Assembly: GCA_050184585.1 (NCBI GenBank)
Contig: JBFXAF010000006.1
Coordinates: 62,001-126,000, forward strand
DNA: 64,000 nt
Reading direction: 5' to 3'
Origin: JBFXAF01 sp050184585
Lineage (GTDB): Bacteria > Pseudomonadota > Alphaproteobacteria > Rhizobiales > Rhizobiaceae
Shown here: positions 27,157-34,768 of the stretch, piece after piece
Position numbering within the stretch: position 1 is the first letter of the stretch
How the letters are laid out: the number at the start of each line of letters is the position of its first letter
Notes under the pieces: generated by a model
The model's database searches: none
What the model was told of the DNA's origin: nothing
The model's input: the letters and a program-made list of their open reading frames with translations, nothing else
Made by a program: the position numbers and the translations under genes

Positions 27157-27430
27157 TACTGCCGCTTTCGGATGGAGGCCTACTGGGCGAGGGAAGGGCT
27201 ATTGGCGACACTATCCGACTTCGTGGGTTTGTGACATATGTGCCCGCGGGCGGCTGCTACTCCGCATGCGCGTTGGCTTGGCTCGGTGGCGCGAAACGCA
27301 TCCGGCATCCCCGCTCGGAGATCGGGTTCCACCAAACGCATGACCGACCGACAATGGAGCCTCAGGGTAGTGCCTTGGTGGGCTTCCACCTTGCAAATTT
27401 GGGTTACGACGTCAGGACCTCCGGGCGCAT
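27153..27430 (+). pseudogene. Remnant of a ClpP/crotonase-like periplasmic protein (COG3904-like)
   Basis: About 92 codons encode GEGRAIGDTIRLRGF, a Cys/Ser-rich turn (PAGGCYSACALAWLGGAKRI) and SEIGFHQTH, followed by GSALVGFHLANLG. These match the core of secreted ClpP-like serine-protease-fold proteins, where the SxCAL turn carries the nucleophile. There is no credible start codon or signal peptide, and the frame runs on into the next small gene without a stop. The 5' end abuts the acyl-CoA ligase relic, so the piece is a recombination remnant. Confidence 0.55.
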
Positions 27431-27440
27431 TGGGAGTTCC

Positions 27441-27800
27441 ATGCTTCATCAAACTGCGATCGCGGGTGTTGTCGTTTTGGGGCTGGTAGCTCCGGCTACG
27501 GCGGAATCCCTGACTGACGCGGAACTGGCCGCGTTTCGAGAGCAGGTTCAGCGGTGCTGGAACATCCCCGCCGGCGGCGAGACTCAAACGGTCTCCGTTC
27601 AGTTCGATCTCGCGCGCGACGGTACCGTGATCGGGAAGCCGGTGATCATCGCGGGCGGGGGAACAAGCGGCTTGCAGAAAGCTGCCGCAGAGGCCGCCAG
27701 GAGAGCCGTGATGCGTTGCGCTCCCTACAACCTGCCGCAGGAGAAGTATGCCCATTGGCGAAACATCGTGGTGCATTTCGATCCGAGTGGACTTTTCTGA
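27441..27800 (+). CDS. Small exported TolA/TonB C-terminal-domain-like protein
   Basis: The ATG at 27441 follows GGGAG closely and gives 119 residues: a signal peptide (MLHQTAIAGVVVLGLVAPATA) and a compact domain with EQVQRCWNIPAG, VSVQFDLARDGTVIGKP, AAAEAARRAVMRCAPYNLP and YAHWRNIVVHFDPSGLF. This pattern, including the two cysteines, is the C-terminal domain of rhizobial TolA. It is found here without the membrane anchor, the long helix or any tol neighbours. The frame is open upstream into a ClpP-like relic, so it might once have been part of a fusion. Confidence 0.7.
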   Translation: MLHQTAIAGVVVLGLVAPATAESLTDAELAAFREQVQRCWNIPAGGETQTVSVQFDLARDGTVIGKPVIIAGGGTSGLQKAAAEAARRAVMRCAPYNLPQEKYAHWRNIVVHFDPSGLF

Positions 27801-27902
27801 CCGTCGCGGCCCCTGCGGTGCCCGCGTTGTGGATCGCGACGGCACGGCTTCTCGTCGGGTTCCCAAGCAACTACGCTTCCCACTACGTTCGTGGAGGGTG
27901 AG

Positions 27903-28118
27903 ATGAGAACGTTTCCAAATATCTGCCTATTGATGGCGTTGTGGGTAGTTCCCGTTGCCGCCCAGCAAACCAACATGACAGCGCCCGAAAAGGCGAAGTT
28001 TTGCAAGGCCACCAAAGAATGCCGGACTGGCGTATCACAACCCCAATGGGTGGCCTGCATGCACGCAAAGGGCTTCCCGAAGACCAAGGCTGGCGACGGC
28101 TTCCGAATCTGCGGCTGA
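27903..28118 (+). CDS. Small secreted cysteine-containing protein of unknown function
   Basis: The 71-residue protein starts at ATG 27903 behind GGAGGG. A signal peptide (MRTFPNICLLMALWVVPVAAQ) is followed by about 50 residues with four cysteines (KFCKATKECRTG, VACMHAKGF, FRICG), suggesting two disulfides. I do not recognise a family. It lies in a low-coding stretch between a gene scar and tRNA-Gly, so it could be a genuine small exported protein or part of the degraded region. Confidence 0.55.
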   Translation: MRTFPNICLLMALWVVPVAAQQTNMTAPEKAKFCKATKECRTGVSQPQWVACMHAKGFPKTKAGDGFRICG

Positions 28119-28456
28119 GTTGTTCGCACACCCTCCGCCGTGGAGCGGGGGGGGATTTGCTTGAGCCATGCCTAACGGAAGTGTGGAATGCGGCTCAGCC
28201 CGTAACTCGGAAACGGCATCGAAATCGTCGTTTCTTACTTCCGCTTACATGCGGCATCACACCATCCCAACTTCGGCCGGGGTTTCTTGTGTGGCCAATC
28301 GTGTGACTGCGTGTTCGGGCTTCTCCGCGAAGCGGCTCTGGCGGATTGCCAACGCCACCTCGTTTTGCTCTAAATGCCCCGCTTCCGGACGGATCTCTGG
28401 AGGCGTGCAGGATCAGAGCCAAGCCAGCGCCCAGAATGGCCCAAGCTCTTGATTTC
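28119..28456. other. Non-coding stretch upstream of tRNA-Gly
   Basis: This 338-bp interval has no convincing gene. Open frames of 75-95 codons exist on both strands but lack ribosome sites and recognisable domains. It contains a run of eight G residues near 28147-28154. By eye its base composition is less GC-rich than the flanks. No tRNA-derived direct repeat or integrase relic is visible. Confidence 0.6.
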
Positions 28457-28530
28457 GCGGGTATGATGTAATGGTAGCCTGTCAGCTTCCCAAGCTGAAC
28501 GCGCGGGTTCGATTCCCGCTACCCGCTCCA
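28457..28530 (+). tRNA. tRNA-Gly (anticodon CCC)
   Basis: The 74-nt cloverleaf has acceptor stem GCGGGTA pairing with TACCCGC, anticodon stem TCAGC/GCTGA enclosing loop TTCCCAA (anticodon CCC, reading GGG), T stem GCGGG/CCCGC around TTCGATT, discriminator T and an encoded CCA end. The antisense strand gives the common spurious protein reading GIEPARSAWEADRL. Confidence 0.97.
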
Positions 28531-28614
28531 GCTTGCGCCGCAAGATCCGGAGGCCTCGCGCAAGGCCGGGATCATCAGCCATCTTGACGCGCGTCGACAG
28601 CGGGAGGTCGGGAC

Positions 28615-29790
28615 ATGAAGCGCTTCCTCAAATGGACCGCGCTGGCGATTGCCGCGCTCCTGGCGGCGGGCCTGGCGTTCTTCTTTCTCGTATTGCCCGG
28701 CATGATGGACGGGATGCTGAACCGCACGCTGGTGCCCGGCCCCTACACGGCATCGCCCGAGGCGACGGCGCTGCACGAGACGCTAACCGTCGCCGACCTC
28801 CACGCCGACAGCCTGCTCTTCGGCCGCGACCTGCTCCAGCGCCATGACCGCGCACATGTCGACGTGCCCCGCATGGTGGAAGGCAACGTGGCCCTGCAGG
28901 TCTTCGGCGCGGTCACCCAGTCGCCGGCCGGCCTGAACATCGAAAGCAATCCGGCCGACAGCGACCAGATCATCCTGATCGCGCTCGGCCTGCGCTGGCC
29001 GCCCGCCACCTGGACCTCAAACCTCGAACGCGCGCTCTACATGGCGCGCCAGTTCCACGACATGGCCGAGCGCTCCGCCGGCAAGCTCACTGTGGTGAAG
29101 TCGCGCGCGGACCTCGAAGCCTTTCTGGAGCGGCGCAGGACCGACAGGACGCTCGTCGCCGGCATGCTCGCCATCGAGGGCGCGCATGCGCTGGACGGCG
29201 ACCCGGCGAATGTCGACGTGCTGTTCAACGCCGGCTACCGGATGATGTCGGGCGCGCATTTCTTCGACAACGCAATGGCCGGCTCGGCGCATGGCGAGGA
29301 GAAGTTCGGCTTCACCGACGAGGGTCGCGAGATGCTGAGACGCATGGAGGAGAAGCGGATGATCTTCGACATCAGCCACGCCTCCGCCCGGCAGATCGAC
29401 GAGGCGCTGGAAATCGCCACGCGGCCGGTCGTCGTCTCGCACACCGGCGTGCGCGGCACCTGCGACAACAACCGAAACCTGACCGACGACCAGCTTCGTC
29501 GCATCGCGGCGAATGGCGGGCTGGTCGGCATCGGCTTCTGGGACGTGGCCGTTTGCGGCACGACCGCCGACTCCATCGCCAAGGCGCAGCGCTACGTCGC
29601 CGACCTGATCGGCGTCGAGCATGTCGCGCTGGGCTCGGACTATGACGGCACGGTCACCGTGCCCTTCGACGCGTCGGGCATGGTGCTCCTGACCGAGGCG
29701 CTGATGAAGGCCGGCTTCAACGCCGGCCAGATTGGCCAGATCATGGGCGGCAACCAGATCCGCTTCCTGATGGAGAACCTGCCGCAATAG
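28615..29790 (+). CDS. Membrane-anchored dipeptidase (peptidase family M19)
   Basis: This 391-residue zinc dipeptidase of the renal dipeptidase family has an N-terminal membrane anchor (about 8-30) that places the catalytic domain in the periplasm. Metal ligands are visible as VADLHADSL (HxD, about 60), MLAIEGAHAL (Glu, about 185), DISHAS (His, about 255), VVSHTGVRG (His, about 276) and LGSDYDG (Asp, about 340). Members hydrolyse dipeptides, often with D-residues at the second position. A GGGAGGTCGGGAC region precedes the start. It stands alone between tRNA-Gly and the convergent dcd gene. Confidence 0.92.
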   Translation: MKRFLKWTALAIAALLAAGLAFFFLVLPGMMDGMLNRTLVPGPYTASPEATALHETLTVADLHADSLLFGRDLLQRHDRAHVDVPRMVEGNVALQVFGAVTQSPAGLNIESNPADSDQIILIALGLRWPPATWTSNLERALYMARQFHDMAERSAGKLTVVKSRADLEAFLERRRTDRTLVAGMLAIEGAHALDGDPANVDVLFNAGYRMMSGAHFFDNAMAGSAHGEEKFGFTDEGREMLRRMEEKRMIFDISHASARQIDEALEIATRPVVVSHTGVRGTCDNNRNLTDDQLRRIAANGGLVGIGFWDVAVCGTTADSIAKAQRYVADLIGVEHVALGSDYDGTVTVPFDASGMVLLTEALMKAGFNAGQIGQIMGGNQIRFLMENLPQ

Positions 29791-29800
29791 CGGGACAGGA

Positions 29801-30892
29801 TCATTCGGCCCGAAAATGCTTCGACAGCTTCAGGCCCTGCGCCTGGTAGTTCGAGCCGAGGTCGGTGCCATAGAGCGCGGAGGGCCGCGACTGCATGCGC
29901 TCGTAGACCAGCCGGCCGACGATCTGGCCGTGTTCGAGAATGAACGGCACCTCGTGGCTCCTCACCTCGAGCACGGCGCGGCTGCCGGTGCCGCCGGCGG
30001 CCGAATGGCCGAAGCCCGGATCGAAGAAGCCGGCATAGTGGACGCGGAACTCGCCGACCAACGGGTCGAAGGGCGTCATCTCGGCGGCATAGAGCGGCGG
30101 AACATGCACGGCCTCGCGGGAGACCAGGATGTAGAACTCGTCCGGGTCGAGGACCAGTTCGCCCGCCCCCCGATCATGGAGCGGCTCCCAGAAATCGTGG
30201 AGATCGTGGGCGGCGCGGCGGTCGACATCAACCACTGCCGTATGATGCCTTGCGCGATAGCCCACGAGACCGCCCTCGCCGCCGCGCAGATCGATCGAGA
30301 CGCCGATGCCGCCGCCGGAGATGCTCGGTTCCTCCGACGCCACCAGCGTCTCGGCCCGGTGCAGCACGCCGAGTTCGGCCTCGGTGAGCAGCGGGCCGCC
30401 GGCGCGGAAGCGTATCTGCGACAACCGCGAGCCGGTGCGCACCTTGATCGGGAAGGTGCGCGGACTGACCTCCAGCCAGAGCGGGCCATTGTAACCGGCC
30501 GGCATCTTGTCGAATTCGCGCGTGTGGTCGGCCATGACGCGGGTGAAGATGTCGAGCCGGCCGGTCGAGCTCTTCGGGTTGGCCGAGGCGGATATGTCCG
30601 CCGGCAGCGACAGGCTTTCGAGCAACGGCACGATGTAGACGCAGCCGGTCTCCAGCACCGCACCCGCGGTCAGGTCGATCTCGTGGAGCTTCAGGCGCTC
30701 CAGCTTGTCGGCCACCGTGCTCGCCGGGCCGGGCAGGAAGCTCGCGCGGACGCGGAACGCCTTCTCGCCGAGACGCAGGTCGAGGCTCGCGGGCTGCACC
30801 TGGTCGGGATCGAGCGGCCGACGCGACGCCAACGCACCGGTGTCGAACAGTGCGCGGATGGCATGGTCGGGCAGGATGCCTGGCTGGGTCAA
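29801..30892 (-). CDS. dcd: dCTP deaminase, double-length alphaproteobacterial form
   Basis: It deaminates dCTP to dUTP, supplying the dTMP pathway. At 363 residues it is about twice the E. coli enzyme, as usual in rhizobia, where two dUTPase-fold halves are fused. Motifs include QPASLDLRLGEKAFRV (about 35), ADISASANPKSSTGRLDIFTRV (about 100, nucleotide/phosphate contacts), YNGPLWLEVSPRTFPI (about 133), and in the second half FYILVSREAVHVPP and FFDPGFGHSAAGGTGSRAVLEV. The catalytic Glu is probably in one of the SPR/LEV segments. It is divergent from the metZ riboswitch region. Confidence 0.95.
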   Translation of the reverse strand: MTQPGILPDHAIRALFDTGALASRRPLDPDQVQPASLDLRLGEKAFRVRASFLPGPASTVADKLERLKLHEIDLTAGAVLETGCVYIVPLLESLSLPADISASANPKSSTGRLDIFTRVMADHTREFDKMPAGYNGPLWLEVSPRTFPIKVRTGSRLSQIRFRAGGPLLTEAELGVLHRAETLVASEEPSISGGGIGVSIDLRGGEGGLVGYRARHHTAVVDVDRRAAHDLHDFWEPLHDRGAGELVLDPDEFYILVSREAVHVPPLYAAEMTPFDPLVGEFRVHYAGFFDPGFGHSAAGGTGSRAVLEVRSHEVPFILEHGQIVGRLVYERMQSRPSALYGTDLGSNYQAQGLKLSKHFRAE

Positions 30893-30978
30893 TCTGGGGT
30901 TCCGGAGATGGCCGGCTTCCCGTTTACCGCCGGGTCGGATTGACGCAAGGCGGCCTTGGCTCTAAAGGAGCGTTATCC

Positions 30979-31030
30979 CGTGGTGATTTGGCCGGTCGGC
31001 TTGCAGCCACGTTAAACAAGTCGCTAAAGG
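30979..31030 (+). ncRNA. SAM-II riboswitch upstream of metZ
   Basis: The stretch beginning CGTGGTGATTTGGCC and ending AACAAGTCGCTAAAGG matches the SAM-II (metA RNA) consensus almost base for base. A stem forms between CGTGG and CCACG, with a pseudoknot loop and the downstream GCTAAA element. SAM binding folds the H-type pseudoknot. It lies 72 nt before the start of metZ and is followed by an intrinsic terminator, so control by transcription termination is likely. Confidence 0.95.
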
Positions 31031-31055
31031 ACCGATGGGCTCAAGGGCCATGAGG

Positions 31056-31090
31056 ACCGGTTGCGACTTTCGCGGCCGGTTTTTTGTTTT
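31056..31090 (+). terminator. Intrinsic terminator in the metZ leader (SAM-II expression platform)
   Basis: ACCGGTTGCGA, loop CTT and TCGCGGCCGGT form an 11-bp stem with two G-U pairs, followed by a T-rich tract, TTTTTTGTTTT, ending 13 bp before the metZ ATG. Its place between aptamer and gene makes it the probable off-switch when SAM is high. Confidence 0.85.
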
Positions 31091-31102
31091 TGGGGACTTT
31101 CG

Positions 31103-32290
31103 ATGACCGACACGAGGAACTGGAGACCGGCCACGGCCCTGGTGCATGGCGGGACGACCCGCTCTCACCACGGCGAGACGTCGGAGGCGATGTTCCTGAC
31201 GCAGGGCTTCGTCTACGAGACGGCCGAGGCGGCGGAGGCGCGGTTCAAGGGCGAGGCGCCCGGCTTCATCTACTCGCGCTACGCCAACCCCACCGTCGAC
31301 ATGTTCGAGAAGCGCATGTGTGCGCTGGAGGGCGCGGAGGATGCGCGCGCCACGGCGTCGGGCATGGCCGCCGTGTCGGCCGCCCTGCTTTGCTCGGTCC
31401 GGGCCGGCGACCATGTGGTCGCGGCGCGGGCGCTGTTCGGCTCCTGCCGCTGGGTGGTGGAGACCCTGCTGCCGCGCTACGGCGTCGAGGCGACGCTGGT
31501 CGACGGCACCAGGCCGGAGGAGTGGGAGAAGGCTGTCCGCAAGAACACGAAACTGTTCTTCCTCGAAAGCCCGACCAACCCGACGCTCGAGGTGATCGAC
31601 ATCGCTCATGTGGCGAAAGTGGCCATTTCGATCGGTGCGCGGGTGGTGGTCGACAACGTCTTCGCCACGCCGCTGCAGCAGAAGCCCCTGGAACTCGGCG
31701 CGCACATCGTCGTCTATTCGGCCACCAAACACATCGACGGGCAGGGCCGCTGCCTCGGGGGCGTCATCCTGTCGGACAAGAAGTGGATCGACGACAATCT
31801 GCACGACTACTTTCGCCACACGGGTCCGAGCCTTTCGCCCTTCAACGCCTGGACCCTGCTCAAGGGGCTGGAGACGCTGCCGCTCAGGGTGCGCCAGCAG
31901 ACGGAAAGCGCGGCGCGGGTCGCGGGCTTCCTCGCCTGTCACCCGGCGGTGGAGAAGGTGATCTACCCGGGCCGCAACGACCACCCGCAAGCCGACATCA
32001 TCGCCAGGCAGATGACTGGCGGCTCGACGCTGATCTGCTTCGAGCTCAAGGGCGGCAAGAAGGCCGCCTTCGGTGTCTCGAACGCGCTCCAGGTCACCCG
32101 CATCTCCAACAATCTCGGCGACGCCAAGAGCCTGATCACGCATCCCGCGACGACGACGCACAAGAACCTGACCGACGAGGCGCGCGCCGATCTCGGCATC
32201 AATCCAGGCACGCTCCGGCTTTCGGTCGGGCTGGAGGACGCCGACGACCTGATCGAGGACTTCGACCAGGCGCTCGGCGCAGCCAGATGA
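31103..32290 (+). CDS. metZ: O-succinylhomoserine sulfhydrylase
   Basis: A PLP enzyme of the Cys/Met metabolism family that makes homocysteine directly from O-succinylhomoserine and sulfide. The 395-residue protein starts at MTDTRNWRPATALVHGG; an upstream extension would overlap the terminator. Landmarks are FIYSRYANPTVDMFE (about 55), TASGMAAVSAAL (about 83), FLESPTNPTLEVIDI (about 153), VVDNVFATP (about 181), the PLP lysine in YSATKHIDGQGR (about 206), and C-terminal LRLSVGLEDADDLIEDF. SAM-II control fits its place in methionine synthesis. Confidence 0.96.
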   Translation: MTDTRNWRPATALVHGGTTRSHHGETSEAMFLTQGFVYETAEAAEARFKGEAPGFIYSRYANPTVDMFEKRMCALEGAEDARATASGMAAVSAALLCSVRAGDHVVAARALFGSCRWVVETLLPRYGVEATLVDGTRPEEWEKAVRKNTKLFFLESPTNPTLEVIDIAHVAKVAISIGARVVVDNVFATPLQQKPLELGAHIVVYSATKHIDGQGRCLGGVILSDKKWIDDNLHDYFRHTGPSLSPFNAWTLLKGLETLPLRVRQQTESAARVAGFLACHPAVEKVIYPGRNDHPQADIIARQMTGGSTLICFELKGGKKAAFGVSNALQVTRISNNLGDAKSLITHPATTTHKNLTDEARADLGINPGTLRLSVGLEDADDLIEDFDQALGAAR

Positions 32291-32357
32291 ATGCCTGGCG
32301 CGCTATTGACCGCGGCGACGGCGCGGCGGAGTCTGGCCCCGAAGCAGGAGCCAGACA

Positions 32358-32750
32358 ATGTATCGAGCCGCCACCAACGGCATCGAGGTCAGTGTCGAGC
32401 CATTCTATCTGACGGATCGTTCCGACCCGTCGGAGAGCCGCTATGTCTGGGCCTATCGCGTCACCATCGCGAACAACTCGCGCCGCACGGTGAAGCTCCT
32501 GTCGCGTTATTGGCGCATCACCGATGCGCGCGGCAAGGTCGAGGAAGTGCGCGGCCCGGGCGTCGTCGGCGAGCAGCCGGAACTCGATCCCGGCGACAGC
32601 TACCAGTATACCTCGGGATGTCCGCTGACGACGCCGTCGGGCTTCATGGCCGGGCACTATACGATGCGGGACCGCGACGGCGAAACATTCGACATCGCGA
32701 TCCCGGCCTTCTCGCTGGATTCGCCCGGCGATTCACGGACCGTCAACTGA
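32358..32750 (+). CDS. apaG: ApaG-domain protein
   Basis: This 130-residue ApaG protein is a single FnIII-like beta-sandwich domain. Landmarks are GIEVSVEPFYL, VWAYRVTIANNS, LLSRYWRITDARGKVEEVRGPGVVGEQPEL and YTSGCPLTTPSGFMAGHY. ApaG is linked to Co2+ resistance and Mg2+ efflux in enterics, but its biochemical role is unsettled. It follows metZ on the same strand after 67 bp and overlaps the end of the convergent hslO by 8 bp. Confidence 0.95.
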   Translation: MYRAATNGIEVSVEPFYLTDRSDPSESRYVWAYRVTIANNSRRTVKLLSRYWRITDARGKVEEVRGPGVVGEQPELDPGDSYQYTSGCPLTTPSGFMAGHYTMRDRDGETFDIAIPAFSLDSPGDSRTVN

Positions 32751-33747
32751 GCTTCGGCGAAAGCTCCGCCGGATCGAACTCGTAGGCCTGCGAACAGAAC
32801 TCGCAGGTCACCTCGATGCGCCCATCCTCGGTGCTCTCCGAGATCTCCTCGGCGGAGAAACCGTCGAGAATGCCGCGGATACGTTCGCGCGAGCAGGTGC
32901 ATTCGTCGACGACCGGCACGCCGTCGAAGACGCGCACCCCGTGCTCGTGGAAGAGCCGGTAGAGCAGGCGCTCCGAACCGACCGTCGGGTCGGTCAGCTC
33001 GCTGGGCTCGACCGTAGACATCAGCGCCTGGAGTTCCTGCCAGGAACCGTCCTCGGGACCGCCCGCGACGACTTCGTCCGGATCGTCGCCGCCGGGCAAG
33101 TCGGGCATGATCATCCGCTCAGGGGCCTCCGGCACGAACTGGGCGAGAAGGCCGCCGGCGCGCCAGCTTTCCCGCCTGCCAGCGGTCATGAGGCGACCCA
33201 CCGACAGCCGGATCTCCGTCGGTATCTGCTCCGACTGGCGGAAATAGGTGCGCGCGATATCCTCGAGCGAGGAACCGTCGAGCTGGACGATGCCCTGATA
33301 CCGGTTTGTATGAACGCCCTGATCGATGGTCAGCGCCATGACGCCCTTGCCCAGCAACTGTTCAGGCTGGGTCTCTCCCGCAAGGATCGCCGCCTCGACC
33401 TTCGCCGCGTCGAAGCGAGCATAGGCGCGAAGCGAACGCGGCGTCGAGAAATCAGCCACGAGCATGTCCACCGGTCCGTCGGTCCGGGTCTGCAAGATCA
33501 GCTTGCCCTCGAACTTGACCAGCGTGCCGAGCAGCACCGTCAGAACGGACGCCTCGGCGAGCAGGCGAGCGACCGGCTCGGGATACTCGTGCCGCGACAG
33601 GATCGCGTCGAGCATCGGTCCCATCTGGACGACACGCCCCCGAACGTCGAGCGAGGCGACCTCGAAGGGAACGACGTGATCGTCTCCGGAGAAACCGAAC
33701 TCGCCGAGCTTGGGAGCATCTTCAGGCACGCGAACAACTTCCATCAT
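32743..33747 (-). CDS. hslO: Redox-regulated chaperone Hsp33
   Basis: This 334-residue cytosolic holdase is activated when oxidation releases zinc from four C-terminal cysteines. Those cysteines are visible as CTC within VVDECTCSRERI and CEFC within EVTCEFCSQAYEF, with the family spacing. The N-terminal half shows VLLGTLVKFEGKLILQTRTDGPV-type sequence and DQGVHTNRYQGIV. It lies downstream of argD-argF on the same strand, an arrangement common in rhizobia. Confidence 0.95.
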   Translation of the reverse strand: MMEVVRVPEDAPKLGEFGFSGDDHVVPFEVASLDVRGRVVQMGPMLDAILSRHEYPEPVARLLAEASVLTVLLGTLVKFEGKLILQTRTDGPVDMLVADFSTPRSLRAYARFDAAKVEAAILAGETQPEQLLGKGVMALTIDQGVHTNRYQGIVQLDGSSLEDIARTYFRQSEQIPTEIRLSVGRLMTAGRRESWRAGGLLAQFVPEAPERMIMPDLPGGDDPDEVVAGGPEDGSWQELQALMSTVEPSELTDPTVGSERLLYRLFHEHGVRVFDGVPVVDECTCSRERIRGILDGFSAEEISESTEDGRIEVTCEFCSQAYEFDPAELSPKLS

Positions 33748-33849
33748 GACACGACTCCGGGCGGCGACGCTGCCGCACGAAGCGAGACAAGCAAACCGGC
33801 GCCCTCTTTTTGGGTGATGGCCGGCAGATAGGGATCGGATACGGCGCGA

Positions 33850-34767
33850 TCAAGCGCCGAGGCACCATGCGAGCACGGCCTTCTGTGCATGAAGCCGGTT
33901 CTCGGCTTCGTCGAACACCACCGAGTGCGGCCCGTCGATCACCTCGTCGGTCACCTCCTCGCCGCGATGCGCAGGAAGGCAATGCATGAAGAGAGCGTCG
34001 GGGTGCGCGTGACGCATCAACTCGGCGTTGACCTGGTAGGGGGCGAAGATGTTGTGGCCCCTCGCCCGATGCTCCTGGCCCATGGAGACCCAGGTGTCGG
34101 TGACCACGCAGTGGGCGTCCCTGACGGCCTGCTCGGGGGAGCGAGTGATCTCCACCGCTCCGCCATTGTCCCTGGCCCAGTCGAGAAATCTCCGCTGCGG
34201 TTCGCTGCCTTCCGGAACCGCCACGTTGAGGCGAAAGCCGAAGCGCGCGGACGCCTCCAGCATGGAATGCAGGACATTGTTGCCGTCACCCGTCCAGGCG
34301 AAGGTCTTGCCCGACACGCTGCCGCGATGCTCCTCGAAGGTCATGACGTCGGCCATGATCTGGCAAGGGTGGGTGTCGTCGGTCAGCCCGTTGATGACCG
34401 GGACCGACGCGTTCTCGGTCAATTCGAGCAGGCGCTCGTGCTGGGTGGTCCGGATCATGATCGCGTCGACGTAACGCGACAGCACGCGAGCGGTGTCGGC
34501 GATGGTCTCGCTGCGGCCAAGCTGCATCTCGGAGCCGGTCAGCATGATCGTCTCTCCCCCGAGCTGCCGCATTGCGACGTCGAAGGAAACCCGCGTCCTC
34601 GTCGATGGCTTGTCGAAGATCATCGCCAGCACCTTGCCCTCGAAGGGTCGGCTACGCTCGCCCGACCTCAGCCGCGCCTTGCGCTCGACGGCGTCGTCCA
34701 GCATGGCGCGCAGTTCGGCGGCCGGCACGGTGGAAAGGTCGGTGAAATGGCGGGGATGCACGCCCAT
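33850..34767 (-). CDS. argF: Ornithine carbamoyltransferase
   Basis: It forms citrulline from ornithine and carbamoyl phosphate in arginine synthesis. The 305-residue protein has the carbamoyl-phosphate loop STRTRVSF (about 55), RTTQHERLLELTENASVPVINGLTDDTHPCQ (about 105-135) with the HPCQ motif, the ornithine-binding SMG (DTWVSMGQE, about 225) and HCLPAHRGEEV (about 262). The ATG lies 1 bp after the end of argD on the same strand, so the two are coupled. Confidence 0.97.
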   Translation of the reverse strand: MGVHPRHFTDLSTVPAAELRAMLDDAVERKARLRSGERSRPFEGKVLAMIFDKPSTRTRVSFDVAMRQLGGETIMLTGSEMQLGRSETIADTARVLSRYVDAIMIRTTQHERLLELTENASVPVINGLTDDTHPCQIMADVMTFEEHRGSVSGKTFAWTGDGNNVLHSMLEASARFGFRLNVAVPEGSEPQRRFLDWARDNGGAVEITRSPEQAVRDAHCVVTDTWVSMGQEHRARGHNIFAPYQVNAELMRHAHPDALFMHCLPAHRGEEVTDEVIDGPHSVVFDEAENRLHAQKAVLAWCLGA

Positions 34768-34768
34768 G

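Noticed and set aside
28168..28452. 94-codon open frame before the tRNA
   Set aside because: No ribosome site, no hydrophobic or conserved pattern; treated as non-coding.
28370..28582. Minus-strand open frame including GIEPARSAWEADRLPLHH
   Set aside because: It is the antisense of tRNA-Gly and a well-known spurious protein in databases.
28531..28614. Genomic island attachment site at the tRNA-Gly 3' end
   Set aside because: No copy of the tRNA 3' sequence and no integrase are seen in the window; a normal gene follows at once.
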